Positions 42,528-51,954 of a stretch of 64,000 nucleotides of DNA are shown here, piece after piece; within the stretch, counting starts at the first letter, position 1; every line of letters starts with the position of its first letter. Below the pieces are notes generated by a model. The model made no database searches. It saw nothing but the letters and a program-made list of their open reading frames with translations, and was not told the origin of the DNA. The DNA lies in NCBI GenBank assembly GCA_029941905.1, contig JAPYTQ010000016.1, positions 1 through 64,000 on the forward strand, in the 5' to 3' direction. The translations under genes and the position numbers were made by a program. This DNA is from JAHRVQ01 sp029941905. Its GTDB lineage: Bacteria; Pseudomonadota; Gammaproteobacteria; Pseudomonadales; Azotimanducaceae.

Positions 42528-44723
42528 ATGGAATCTTCGATCGTCGCACATGGTGCTATTATAGCCCTGGATTTAATGGTAGCTGTCGCGATTTGGCTCA
42601 ACTATCGAAACTCGCTGCGAAGTTACCTCGCCTACGCGGCGGCCGCAGCTATGGTCGATGCATTCCGCCAGACATGTAATCTGGTGATTGGTGCCCATCC
42701 TGATATTTCGCCGCTGTTTTTCCTTTCCGGTTTTGCACAGTACTTATCTACATTGTTGTTCCTGATTGCTTGGAACGAAGCCAGGGAGGAAGAGATTAAT
42801 ATTTCCAGGATCCTGATCGGGTTCTTGACATTGTTTGTAGCGATGTCTTTCTATTTTTGGATAGCGGGATTTACGAATACTGTCAGTGATTGGTACCTAT
42901 ATTACTTACCGCTGTTGTTAGTCTCCTCGTTGCTGTTTAGAGAGTGGATGCTGATTGATAATACTTGGATTCAAGTCCGGGGGTTTCTGTTTGTATGCAC
43001 TGCTGGTCTAGTACTTGTTCGGTTCTGGATTCCAGCGCATCGTGAATCAGGTGAGCTGTTTTACCTGACCTATTATCTCGAAGCGGTTACTTATCCGATA
43101 GCCCTGGGTACGATGATCGTTTACGCAATGGAAGAAACGCATCGAAAGGTGCAGGAACTTCTTGCGCAGCGAGTTTGTGCAGAGAGGGATTTGCAGTTTA
43201 TTTTGGACAGGTCTGCGGATTCGATCCTCGTGACGAACGAAAGTGGGGTGTTTACCACGTGGAACATAAGGAGTGAAGAACAGTTTGGCTTTACGGCGCA
43301 GGAAGCGATAGGCAAACTCAAAATATGGGATTTGCTGACTTCTACTCATCAGCTGCCAGAACCCGCCGAAAGTATTGAGATCGAAGACGTTGCCCAGCGT
43401 AAAGATGGGTCCAATGTTACTGTCAGAATCAGGGCTCAAGCTTCGAATCGTGACGGAGAAAAATATTGTGTCTATGTCATCCAGGATTTAAGTAAAGAAA
43501 ACGAGCTCAAGCGACAAAACCAGATATTTGAACAACGCCTGCAACAGTCCCAGAAACTCGAAAGCCTCGGTGTGCTGGCAGGTGGCATCGCTCACGACTT
43601 TAACAACCTGCTAGCGACAATTATGGGGTATGCGGGAATTGCGCAGGCAGATGACGTTGACAAGTTGAATGATCATCTGGACCATATATTGCTCGCTTCA
43701 GAAAAAGCTTCACAACTTACTGAACAAATGCTCACCTACGCCGGGCAGGGTCCTTATGATCCGAGTCCGATGGAGTTGAACAAAACCATCGAAGACATGA
43801 TACCGTTGTTAGTACCGGTAATTGCACCTAATGCAAAGTTGGAATTTTTCCCTGGAGATGAAGATGTCTGGCTGATGGGGGAAGCGAGCCAGATTGACCA
43901 GATTGTCATGAATCTTGTGATGAACGCATCGGAGAGCCTGGAGGGAAAGGCGGGCGCCATCAGCATAAGAACGGGCAGATGGAATGTGAACCGTGAAACC
44001 CTCAACCGGAGCTTGTTCGGTAATTCTATGGAGCCTGGGGAATACGCGTTCATGAAGATCAATGATTCGGGCAGTGGCATGGACGCAGAAACCCAGGCAC
44101 ATCTGTTCGATCCATTCTTCTCCACCAAATTTACGGGTCGTGGGCTCGGGATGGCGACTGTCGCCGGGATCACTAAACGTCACAATGCGGCAATAAATGT
44201 TAACAGTAAATTAAATAGTGGGACCAATTTCGTTTTCTATTTCAAACCCTGTGAAAAACTCCTGGTCGAAACAGCCGCCAATGAGGTCGACAGCAGCTAC
44301 GCAGTCAAAAAAACAATTCTCATACTCGATGATGATGAAGATCTTCTTCGAATGTGCCAGGAAATGCTCGAGTTTAGTGGCTTCAAGGTGATTACTATGC
44401 AGCAAGGTGAGGCTGCTTTGAGCTGTTTGGAAGAGCAGCCAGACATTGATGTGTTGGTGTTTGACTGCACACTTCCGGGGCGTACGGGACCTGAACTTTA
44501 TGCGCAACTGCTTGAGAAAGGAATACAGATCCCGGTTGTTTTCTTTAGCGGCTACACCGAAGGCCAGGTAAGTGGAGGCATTAGCCCTGAGTGGGCAGTC
44601 GAGTTTCTCCACAAGCCTTTTCGCCAAAACGATCTATTGCGGGCAGTCGGCAATCTGCTTGTACCAAGAGATGCTGGTGAGGTGACTACGGTTAGTACTC
44701 TTGAATCATCTGGTAAGCTCTGA
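42528..44723 (+). CDS. hybrid sensor histidine kinase/response regulator
   Basis: 731 residues from ATG at 42528 (a TTG at 42468 would add 20). About seven hydrophobic segments span the first ~200 residues, followed by a PAS domain (around 230-335), HisKA/HATPase and receiver. The H-box AGGIAHDFNN with His356, N-box VMNASESL, G boxes DSGSGMD and GRGLGMATV, and receiver Asp646 in VFDCTLP with the Lys in HKPF are all intact. It is therefore a functional version of the layout whose His is lost in the 16055-18745 protein. It lies before the amidohydrolase gene. The ligand is unknown. Confidence 0.92.
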   Translation: MESSIVAHGAIIALDLMVAVAIWLNYRNSLRSYLAYAAAAAMVDAFRQTCNLVIGAHPDISPLFFLSGFAQYLSTLLFLIAWNEAREEEINISRILIGFLTLFVAMSFYFWIAGFTNTVSDWYLYYLPLLLVSSLLFREWMLIDNTWIQVRGFLFVCTAGLVLVRFWIPAHRESGELFYLTYYLEAVTYPIALGTMIVYAMEETHRKVQELLAQRVCAERDLQFILDRSADSILVTNESGVFTTWNIRSEEQFGFTAQEAIGKLKIWDLLTSTHQLPEPAESIEIEDVAQRKDGSNVTVRIRAQASNRDGEKYCVYVIQDLSKENELKRQNQIFEQRLQQSQKLESLGVLAGGIAHDFNNLLATIMGYAGIAQADDVDKLNDHLDHILLASEKASQLTEQMLTYAGQGPYDPSPMELNKTIEDMIPLLVPVIAPNAKLEFFPGDEDVWLMGEASQIDQIVMNLVMNASESLEGKAGAISIRTGRWNVNRETLNRSLFGNSMEPGEYAFMKINDSGSGMDAETQAHLFDPFFSTKFTGRGLGMATVAGITKRHNAAINVNSKLNSGTNFVFYFKPCEKLLVETAANEVDSSYAVKKTILILDDDEDLLRMCQEMLEFSGFKVITMQQGEAALSCLEEQPDIDVLVFDCTLPGRTGPELYAQLLEKGIQIPVVFFSGYTEGQVSGGISPEWAVEFLHKPFRQNDLLRAVGNLLVPRDAGEVTTVSTLESSGKL

Positions 44724-44754
44724 ACCCGTCAATTTGATGTAGACGGAGTACGAC

Positions 44755-45873
44755 ATGCAAGCACCTGTTGTAGATTGTGATTCACATGTAATGGAACCTG
44801 CGAACCTCTGGCAGAATTATCTTGAGCCAAAGTACCGGGATCGAGCCATAAGAATCGAGGAAATTGATGGCATAGAGACACTGATCATAGGCGAGCAGAA
44901 AATGCTGGAGGGTCGTCTTGCCGGTTTGGGTGGTGCGCACTTACCAAGGGATCAGGTGTTCACGGGTAACATGAAATACACCGATGGCTGTGAACCTGCG
45001 AGCTATGATCCCCGGGCACGATGTAAAATGTTAGATGAATGGCAGGTGGACGCAGGGGTGCTGTTCCCGACGATTGGCATTCTGCCATTTCCCCTCGACG
45101 ATATGGACCTGAACTCGGCCTATTGTCGGGCTTACAATCGTTGGCAGGCAGAGTTTTATCAGCAGGCGAAGGATCGTGTGATTCCCATTGCCATCGTCAA
45201 TTGGCATGATGTGAATAGTGCCGTCGAAGAACTATCCCGGTGTATAAAACAAGGTTTTCGAGGCGTGTTTGTTCCGCCGGAAGTGGTTGATGGAGTTCGT
45301 CCCGGCGAAAGTCATTTTGATAGAATCTGGGCTCTCTGCGAGGAGGCCAAGATACCCGGTTGTCTTCACGTCATCGTTCGCTTCGGTGGTGCTGCTGTAC
45401 CGTTTGCGGCCTGGCAGGAAACCGGACCGGGGGCAACCTTTAGCTTTGGACTTGGAGCGACGGGGCAACTTATTCCTGCTATGACTTCTATCGTTGTGGA
45501 TGGTGTGTTTGACCGGTTTCCGGCGCTCAAGATCGTATCGGTGGAAGCGGGTTGTGGTTATGCCGCTTACCTGATGGACAGGCTTGATGAAAAGCACCAG
45601 TTTTTTAAGGACTTCAGCTTGACCCCTCTCAAACTTAGACCGAGTGAGTACATCCAGAGGAACTGCTATTTTGTGGCGGAACCCGAGGAACGGTCCATTG
45701 ATGCGATGCTGACTCTGGTAGGTGAAGACAGAATTCTATGGGGTTCTGACTATCCCCATATTGATTCGACCCTGGAAGCGCCCAATCTTATTCGCACTTC
45801 TGTCAAGAACCTGAGCCCGACGCGAAGAGAAGCTGTATTAGGGACCAATGCGGTGAAAGTATTCGGTTTGTAA
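44755..45873 (+). CDS. amidohydrolase family (ACMSD-like) protein
   Basis: 372 residues of the amidohydrolase-2 TIM-barrel family. VVDCDSHVMEP (His11) at the N-terminus replaces the HxH metal motif in the manner of many members; LHVIVRFGG and LKIVSVEAGCGYA carry further metal-site positions, and WGSDYPH near residue 325 supplies the conserved Asp. Such enzymes decarboxylate or hydrolyse aromatic or 2-pyrone acids. ATG is preceded by GGAG about 8 nt upstream. It is 31 nt after the kinase gene, so possibly co-transcribed. Confidence 0.9.
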   Translation: MQAPVVDCDSHVMEPANLWQNYLEPKYRDRAIRIEEIDGIETLIIGEQKMLEGRLAGLGGAHLPRDQVFTGNMKYTDGCEPASYDPRARCKMLDEWQVDAGVLFPTIGILPFPLDDMDLNSAYCRAYNRWQAEFYQQAKDRVIPIAIVNWHDVNSAVEELSRCIKQGFRGVFVPPEVVDGVRPGESHFDRIWALCEEAKIPGCLHVIVRFGGAAVPFAAWQETGPGATFSFGLGATGQLIPAMTSIVVDGVFDRFPALKIVSVEAGCGYAAYLMDRLDEKHQFFKDFSLTPLKLRPSEYIQRNCYFVAEPEERSIDAMLTLVGEDRILWGSDYPHIDSTLEAPNLIRTSVKNLSPTRREAVLGTNAVKVFGL

Positions 45874-45913
45874 TTTGCGTGGCAAAGGCGGTTTTCCCCA
45901 GGCGACGGCTCGA

Positions 45914-47062
45914 TCAAATGGAATGGACCGCCTCTTCTATGCGATTACAGGCTTCTACCAGTGTGTCTCTTGGACAGCCAAAATTGAGTCGCATGAATCC
46001 CGGGCCATCAAACTGGGCACCATCGGACAGGCCCACCCCTGCAGTCTCAAAGAAAGCCATGGCATCCGTTAACTCGAGTTTGGAGACGTCCAGCCAGGCA
46101 AGATAAGTCGCTTCAACCGGACTCATACTTATCCCGGGCATACGGGCGATTCTGTCGGCAAGATAGTCTCGATTTGCCTGCAGATACTTTATTAACTCCA
46201 AACGCCATGTTTCACAATCACGATAGGCCGTGAGCATACTGGTATAGGCGAATATGTTGACGGAGCTCATCGCCCCCTCTTTGGCCTGTTCAAATCTCTC
46301 CCTGATCTCCCTATTCTGAATTATGGCTACAGAGCCACCCAATCCCGCCAGGTTAAAGGTCTTGGTTGGCGCTAAAAAAGTAATGGTAATATCTGCCGCT
46401 TCCTGACTGACAGAGGCCGTTGGCACATGACGCCTGTTGTCAAATAATAGGTCACAGTGAATCTCGTCTGAACTGATCAAAACATCGTTTTCATAACAGG
46501 ATTCAACTATTTTTTCGAGTTCGCTACTGTCGAGTAATCTGCCGATGGGGTTGAACGGATTACTAAGCAGCATTAGCCTGATGTCAGGGTTATCAGTGAG
46601 TGCTTTTTCAAATTTCTGCTGGGGGAAAGGCCATTTTCCATTCACGAAATCAGCTCTGACACGATGAAGTATACGTCCCCAGTTACCCGGTGCAGAAAGG
46701 AAAGGGTGATAGACGGGCACCACAGTGACAACGGATTCACTGGAATCTACCAGCCCACGGCAGGCAAGGTTCAGACCGGGTACCACGCCTGTCAGAAAGA
46801 GAATATCTTCTTCATCCACCTTCCATTCATACAGACGATCGAGGCGTTCGATGATGACTGATTTCAGTTCTGCGGCGGCTGCCCCATAGCCAAAGATGCC
46901 GTGATCGGCTCTATGCTTGATTGCATCGATGATGGCTTGCGGCGCCCTGAAATCCATGTCCGCCACCCACATTGGCAGAATGTTTTCTCCGGCATATTTA
47001 CCCCACTTATTGCTGTCGGTATCTCGCCTGTCCTGAACACTGTCGAAATCTATATCACTCAT
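45914..47062 (-). CDS. MalY/PatB-family PLP-dependent aminotransferase (cystathionine beta-lyase-like)
   Basis: About 382 residues from ATG at 47062, where the usual family start IDFDSVQDRRDTDSNKW follows; upstream Met codons at 47080 and 47164 are in frame but do not match. Fold type I: MWVADMDFRAP, SSDEIHCDLLF (cofactor Asp) and catalytic Lys in FLAPTKTFNLAGLGG. These enzymes cleave the C-S bond of cystathionine or cysteine conjugates, or transfer amino groups. The gene follows the SSS symporter gene upstream with a ~115-nt gap. Confidence 0.92.
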   Translation of the reverse strand: MSDIDFDSVQDRRDTDSNKWGKYAGENILPMWVADMDFRAPQAIIDAIKHRADHGIFGYGAAAAELKSVIIERLDRLYEWKVDEEDILFLTGVVPGLNLACRGLVDSSESVVTVVPVYHPFLSAPGNWGRILHRVRADFVNGKWPFPQQKFEKALTDNPDIRLMLLSNPFNPIGRLLDSSELEKIVESCYENDVLISSDEIHCDLLFDNRRHVPTASVSQEAADITITFLAPTKTFNLAGLGGSVAIIQNREIRERFEQAKEGAMSSVNIFAYTSMLTAYRDCETWRLELIKYLQANRDYLADRIARMPGISMSPVEATYLAWLDVSKLELTDAMAFFETAGVGLSDGAQFDGPGFMRLNFGCPRDTLVEACNRIEEAVHSI

Positions 47063-47177
47063 GCCAAACCTGGTTTCCATCGTTTGTTTGTAAAGCCGTT
47101 TTCTCAGTTCGCCGATTGTAGTGGGACAAACCTGTTGCTGCAAAGGTATCGAAGAGATATCCATTTCGCTGTGTTAC

Positions 47178-48695
47178 TCAGGCGAAGATTCGATCAAGGT
47201 GAGGGGCTGGTGGTATTCGTTTATAGGTCATCTTCGAAGCGACGATATAGACCAGACTCGAAGCAAAAAAAGCAGGTATCACCTCATGTATGTCAGAAAG
47301 TGCCTCGTACTCAAACCTGAATCCAAACCGCCAGATCACGCAGCCTGTTATTCCGGTTAACATGGATAATAGTGCACCCATGTCGGTTCCCCAGCGCAGA
47401 TAAAGTCCACCGAAGATAGCAGGGAAAAAGCTCGCAGCGAACACCGCGCCAGAAAACGCCGTCATTTCAACGATACCAGCAGGCGGGTAGAGGGTGACTA
47501 TGTATAACAGAACGCAGTAAGCAAAGATTGTCCATCTTGTTCTTCCAATCAATTTACTCGTTTTCATAGGTCGAACAACATGCCACATATCCTGCACAAA
47601 GGCGGTACCGACAATGAGCATGACGGATGCCAGGGACGACATCCCGGCAGCGAATAATCCCGCTATGCATATACCGGAGATCAGCGGGTTGTCGAATTTG
47701 TCGAGCATAAAACCCACGACTTCATCGGTATTCTGGATAAGGTAAGCCGCTTCTTTCTCTGTTGCCATGGCGTGAACCAGCGCACCCAGGCCCATCACAC
47801 AAATCAGGGAGATGCCGAGAAATATTGGTGTCCAGATCATGGCAAAACGCATGCTTTTGGCATTGTCGATTGAATAAAAGCGAATCAGGCAACGGGGTTC
47901 TGCTATTTGTTTCATGCCGACGGCAAGACCGATCCCCAGGATATAGAAAAACGAAACCAGCGAGCCAAAAATAACCAGTCCATCGCCAATCGGATCTCCA
48001 TCGGCATCACGGTGAGTCGTCTCTTTAATGCGCATAAATACCTCGTCGACACCGCCGACATAGATAAACGGCAGCGTCACCATAATGATGGCAACTGCAA
48101 ACATCATGATACCTTGCACAGCGTCGGTCCAGAGTACACTGTACATGCCACCCCAAACGGTGTACGCACAGGTAATAAACACCACGGTAAAAGTGCCCAG
48201 CGCATAGGGAATATCGAGCACCGAAGAAATCACATGCCCCAGCCCTTTGGTGATACCCGTCATGTACCAGAGCGTAGCAAACAGGATTACAAAGGCGCTA
48301 AGCAGACGGATGGCGCGGGCAAAGTCACTCTTGTAACGATAAAAGAAATAGTCGGGGATTGTCATTGATCCCAGCTTGGCTGTCTGATTGCGCATTCTGG
48401 GGCCGAGCACAACCCACGAGATGACGCAGAATATTGCCCAGAAGAGTCCGACCCAGGCCCAGGATAGCCCAAACTGAAATGACTTTCCCGCCTGTCCGAT
48501 GTAGGTATTGGTACTTGCAAAAGTGGAGAAGAATGCCAGTGAGACAACCCAACCGGGTATCTCGCGTTTGGCGATATAAAATGACTCAACACCGGATGTT
48601 GCCTTTTCCCTGAAGTACCAACCGACCCAGAGGCAAAAAGCCAGGTAGATAATTGTCAGCAGCAAAGTCAGCCAGTGTTGAGCGAGATAATCCAT
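47178..48695 (-). CDS. sodium:solute symporter (SSS) family transporter
   Basis: 505 residues with about 13 membrane helices. SSS motifs: VSLAFFSTFASTNTYIGQAG, the TM10-11 block, and AEPRCLIRFYSIDNAKS. The N-terminal VESFYIAKREIPGWV is typical. The small protein at 48696-48815 ends directly before its start, which suggests an accessory subunit. Substrate is unclear; family members carry organic acids, amino acids, sugars or osmolytes with sodium. Confidence 0.93.
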   Translation of the reverse strand: MDYLAQHWLTLLLTIIYLAFCLWVGWYFREKATSGVESFYIAKREIPGWVVSLAFFSTFASTNTYIGQAGKSFQFGLSWAWVGLFWAIFCVISWVVLGPRMRNQTAKLGSMTIPDYFFYRYKSDFARAIRLLSAFVILFATLWYMTGITKGLGHVISSVLDIPYALGTFTVVFITCAYTVWGGMYSVLWTDAVQGIMMFAVAIIMVTLPFIYVGGVDEVFMRIKETTHRDADGDPIGDGLVIFGSLVSFFYILGIGLAVGMKQIAEPRCLIRFYSIDNAKSMRFAMIWTPIFLGISLICVMGLGALVHAMATEKEAAYLIQNTDEVVGFMLDKFDNPLISGICIAGLFAAGMSSLASVMLIVGTAFVQDMWHVVRPMKTSKLIGRTRWTIFAYCVLLYIVTLYPPAGIVEMTAFSGAVFAASFFPAIFGGLYLRWGTDMGALLSMLTGITGCVIWRFGFRFEYEALSDIHEVIPAFFASSLVYIVASKMTYKRIPPAPHLDRIFA

Positions 48696-48815
48696 CTACG
48701 AATCGTCTCCTTCTTCCTCTTGCTCAATGTGAATATCCATACGGGATACGATGATGGTGTTGACTATGATCACAACGATGATGCCCCAGTAGGGTAACCC
48801 CGTTAGAAAATCCAT
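48696..48815 (-). CDS. 39-residue single-span membrane protein upstream of the symporter
   Basis: ATG at 48813-48815 to TAG at 48696-48698, followed directly by the symporter ATG. The product has one hydrophobic stretch (about residues 9-24) and an acidic, Asp/Glu-rich tail. GAGG lies just upstream of the ATG. SSS symporters are sometimes paired with tiny membrane subunits, and the zero-gap coupling supports that reading, but I recognise no named family. Confidence 0.7.
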   Translation of the reverse strand: MDFLTGLPYWGIIVVIIVNTIIVSRMDIHIEQEEEGDDS

Positions 48816-48868
48816 TGCCTCTAAACGATCACGTCAAATATTTTGTTGCTATCACCACTCGGGTTCAT

Positions 48869-49735
48869 CTAATCGAGTCTGCGTATTTCTGGTGGTGCGC
48901 CTGTTGAACCTTTGGTAATCCCCGAAACTTTCGCGTTGCGGGCAGATGATCTGGGGAATTTCTTTGATAACTCAGGACCCGCCGCGGTCAACCCGCCATC
49001 CACCACAATGGATTCGCCGGTGACGAACTCAGCATCATCGCTGGCAAGAAATAAAGCCGCGCCTGCGATATGTTCGCCGCGCCCATAGTCCGGCCAGGGT
49101 TGGGATGTAGCGAAAGACTTCCTCGTCGCGTCCGGGCGACCACCATCAGCCAGGGGAGTTGCAATAAAACCGGGACAAATCGCGTTAACCCTGATTTTGT
49201 CGGCGGCCAGTTCAACAGCGGCTGACTGGGACAGGCTGATGACAGCTGCTTTGGCAGCGGAATAGACCAATGGCCCGCCATCACCGCTGAGTCCCGCAAT
49301 CGACGCGGTGTTGATAATGGAACCCCCGTTACCATTGGCTTTCATGACAATGGCGGCATGTTTGATTCCGAGAAATACGCCTTTAGCCAACACATCAAAG
49401 GTGTAGTCCCAGTCACTAATTGTGGTTTCAGTCAAAGGACCAATGGCTCCGCCTACCCCGGCATTGTTGAAGACAATATCGAGTCCGGCATAATTACTGA
49501 GTGCAGTTTGAATCATATTGGCGACATCATCTTCTCTGGCAACATCCGTGGCGACAAAAGAAACTGATCCCTCGAAGCCAGCAGATTTGGCATCCCGGAC
49601 TGCCTGCGCGCCACTTTCCTCATTGAAGTCGGCGATGATAACTTTGGCGCCTTCCTGCAAAAACCGATTAACCGTTGCGAGCCCCATTCCACTTGCGCCA
49701 CCGGTGATGATGGCTACTTTGTTTTCCAGTCGCAT
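48869..49735 (-). CDS. SDR family oxidoreductase (glucose/3-ketoacyl-type), second
   Basis: 288 residues. Nucleotide motif TGGASGMG (11-18), N-A-G (91-93), Ser145 in NTASIAG, Tyr158/Lys162 in YSAAK, and ICPGFIATPL after the active site. A C-terminal GESIVVDGGLTAAG is typical. The last ~25 residues form a basic/charged tail not usual for the family. It precedes the symporter-type genes on the same strand and follows the membrane protein at 49763. Confidence 0.92.
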   Translation of the reverse strand: MRLENKVAIITGGASGMGLATVNRFLQEGAKVIIADFNEESGAQAVRDAKSAGFEGSVSFVATDVAREDDVANMIQTALSNYAGLDIVFNNAGVGGAIGPLTETTISDWDYTFDVLAKGVFLGIKHAAIVMKANGNGGSIINTASIAGLSGDGGPLVYSAAKAAVISLSQSAAVELAADKIRVNAICPGFIATPLADGGRPDATRKSFATSQPWPDYGRGEHIAGAALFLASDDAEFVTGESIVVDGGLTAAGPELSKKFPRSSARNAKVSGITKGSTGAPPEIRRLD

Positions 49736-49762
49736 GTTTTACCTCCGGGACGTGCCCAAGTG

Positions 49763-50374
49763 TTATTTATTTTTGTATTGTCTTAAGGAATGGTACGGCG
49801 TTAATTTGTACCCGTCAAAGCCGGTTATCCTCCATGCCCAGTGAGAGATTAGAAAATAGAAGTCAATCAGCAGTGCCAGGATCCACTCAAAGGCATCTTC
49901 TACCGCATCATGCCAATCCGTCATCAGGTCGATAAACAGGCTGCACAGACCGACAATCAGCATAATGACGCAGATCCCCAGCATCAGACTGACAGGGACC
50001 GGTTTTATATTTGTGCGCCACAGACGAGTGACCAGTAACAGCTGCGCAAGGTAGGTCAGTGTGAAGTAAAGGGATGCGCCAATACGCCGTTGCAATCGAA
50101 ACACATCACCTTCAATGCCCAGAGCAAGAACATACAGTAAGAGAAAGACCCCGGCGATCTGCCCCAACTGACGAATAGTATGATGTGGGATGTCAAGCGC
50201 TTGAAGCCAGCTCGACATATGTCGCCAATAAACGATGATCAGTACTGCTGCGGGAAGCATGGTCAGCTTGAACCAGAGAAACTCTGGCATTTGTCGACCC
50301 GCTGCGCTGATTGAAGAACAGGAATCCCAGTAAGGATTGCACCAGGGTACGTGACCTTGCCAGGCCGCCAGCAA
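49763..50374 (-). CDS. unrecognised multi-span membrane protein (Frag1/DRAM-like appearance)
   Basis: 203 residues from TTG at 50374. Six hydrophobic segments; PYWDSCSSISAAGRQMPEF before the second helix resembles the signature of Frag1/DRAM/Sfk1-type proteins, which are mostly eukaryotic; this is a low-certainty link. The frame stays open upstream to the stop of the MFS gene (TAA at 50399-50401, same frame), but contains no ATG, so start is uncertain: TTG or CTG. The residues before TTG (TTYAG) look natural, hinting that the true start is further up or non-standard. Confidence 0.6.
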   Translation of the reverse strand: MLAAWQGHVPWCNPYWDSCSSISAAGRQMPEFLWFKLTMLPAAVLIIVYWRHMSSWLQALDIPHHTIRQLGQIAGVFLLLYVLALGIEGDVFRLQRRIGASLYFTLTYLAQLLLVTRLWRTNIKPVPVSLMLGICVIMLIVGLCSLFIDLMTDWHDAVEDAFEWILALLIDFYFLISHWAWRITGFDGYKLTPYHSLRQYKNK

Positions 50375-50398
50375 ACCTGCATAAGTGGTGAATACTGA

Positions 50399-51670
50399 TT
50401 AATCAAAAATTTTGTCGCTTGATGCAAACAGCAGGAAGACAATCAGGCCAAACAGCGTCACACCACCGGCGACCTGAAATACCAATGCCCAGGAGCCGGT
50501 AACTTCCAGGATGACGCCGCTTACAAATACGCCAATGATGCCTGGTATTGTCCCCGCTGTATTGGTAATACCCATCAGTGTGCCTGCATGCCTCGGTGCA
50601 ATATCCATGTGATTAACGGCAAAACCGCCGGTGACAAATGCACCCAGGGCACTGCCCACCGCCATGATTGAAATGGCCATCCAGACCGTATCTACCTCAC
50701 CGACAAAAAAGAGAGCGATTGAGAGCCCGCCAAAGCCGATGGTTTGCATCAGCTTGCGAACTTTCCCAACTGCCATGCCATTGCGGATAAGCCGGTCAGT
50801 TATGTTGCCGGCAATGTTTAGAAACAGGAATGAGGCAGCATGGGGAATCATCGTTACCCAGCCCACCGACGCATAATCGACCCCCAGGCCCTTGTTGACG
50901 AAAGTAGGCAACCAGGAAAGCAGCACATAAAGTGACCAGTTGTTACAGAAGTGGGTCACGATGATGGCCCACACCGCCTTGTGCTTGAGAAACTCCATAA
51001 TTGTTGGGGAATCAGCTTCCTCTCCTGCGGCGATACCTGATCTGATCAGCTCAAGTTCTTCAGCGGATATGGCCGGATCGCTGGCGGGTTCGGCGGCAAT
51101 AAGGCGATGCCAGAAGACAAACCAGACGATACCGACAGCGCCAAACAGATAAAAAGCCCATTGCCAGCCTAAGCGCTGGACGATTATTGGCGTCACAATG
51201 AGGGCAAAGACCGTGCCAAGGGGGATGCCACTATTGGTAAACCCCACTGCCCGGGAACGCTCTTGAATCGGTATCCAACGGCCATAATTAGTATAGATGG
51301 ACGGAAACGTAACAGCCTCACCCATCCCCATGGCAATTCGGGTGGCGATCAGCAGGCTGATCCCGACCCAGGCCGCAGGCGGGGTGAGAATGGTGAAAAG
51401 TGACCAGAGCAAAACCCCTGCCCCTAACACCACCTTACCGCCGAATCGATCAGACAATCTGCCACCGATGATCTGTAACAAAAGATAACCCACAAAAAAA
51501 GAGGAGAGCACCATGCCCTGGGTTTGAAGGTTCCAGTTCAGTTCTTCTGCCATTGGAATAATAGCGATCGAGATGTTAACGCGATCGATATAGCAGATGA
51601 ACACCGAGACAAATGTCAGGCTAACCAGAATGTATCGTCGCGGCCAGTGTGCAGGTAACATCGATGCCAT
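50399..51670 (-). CDS. MFS transporter, ACS (anion:cation symporter) family
   Basis: 423 residues with 12 membrane helices. FICYIDRVNISIAIIPMAEE and GGRLSDRFGGKVVLGAG are diagnostic of anion:cation symporters such as those for hexuronates, phthalate and tartrate. Carries a carboxylated compound with protons or sodium. The gene precedes the unrecognised membrane protein with 24 nt between. A 14-nt palindromic arm pair sits about 71-90 nt upstream of its start. Confidence 0.93.
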   Translation of the reverse strand: MASMLPAHWPRRYILVSLTFVSVFICYIDRVNISIAIIPMAEELNWNLQTQGMVLSSFFVGYLLLQIIGGRLSDRFGGKVVLGAGVLLWSLFTILTPPAAWVGISLLIATRIAMGMGEAVTFPSIYTNYGRWIPIQERSRAVGFTNSGIPLGTVFALIVTPIIVQRLGWQWAFYLFGAVGIVWFVFWHRLIAAEPASDPAISAEELELIRSGIAAGEEADSPTIMEFLKHKAVWAIIVTHFCNNWSLYVLLSWLPTFVNKGLGVDYASVGWVTMIPHAASFLFLNIAGNITDRLIRNGMAVGKVRKLMQTIGFGGLSIALFFVGEVDTVWMAISIMAVGSALGAFVTGGFAVNHMDIAPRHAGTLMGITNTAGTIPGIIGVFVSGVILEVTGSWALVFQVAGGVTLFGLIVFLLFASSDKIFD

Positions 51671-51740
51671 CTTGTTGGTCCTTTATGTTTTTCGAACAGT
51701 ATATCGAAGAAACCAGCTGCCGTAAGCTGTTCGTAACATT

Positions 51741-51760
51741 ACTGACACAAAGCTGTCAGT
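51741..51760. promoter_or_regulatory. inverted repeat upstream of the ACS transporter gene
   Basis: ACTGACA (51741-51747) and TGTCAGT (51754-51760) are exact reverse complements around CAAAGC. It is 71 nt upstream of the transporter start on the minus strand, within a gap of 284 nt (51671-51954) that otherwise shows no convincing gene. No T-run follows, so an operator is more likely than a terminator. Confidence 0.4.
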
Positions 51761-51954
51761 AGGCTCATGTTTATTCCAGAGGTGTACTTGTTGCGATTAT
51801 AGTTATGGCCAGGATAGCGACATTGCTTACTGCGCCAATCAGTTTCACCGCAACAATATTTGAAAGCGTTGGATTAGATCAAAAGAAGGTGCTGCAATTC
51901 AAAAATGCGATGGCAGCAGGACATGAATAAACAGGGGCTCTACGGGTATTTCAA

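Noticed and set aside
51805..51930. Plus-strand frame of 41 codons with ATG between two minus-strand genes
   Set aside because: No ribosome site, no family likeness, and composition does not differ from random; kept out of the feature list.
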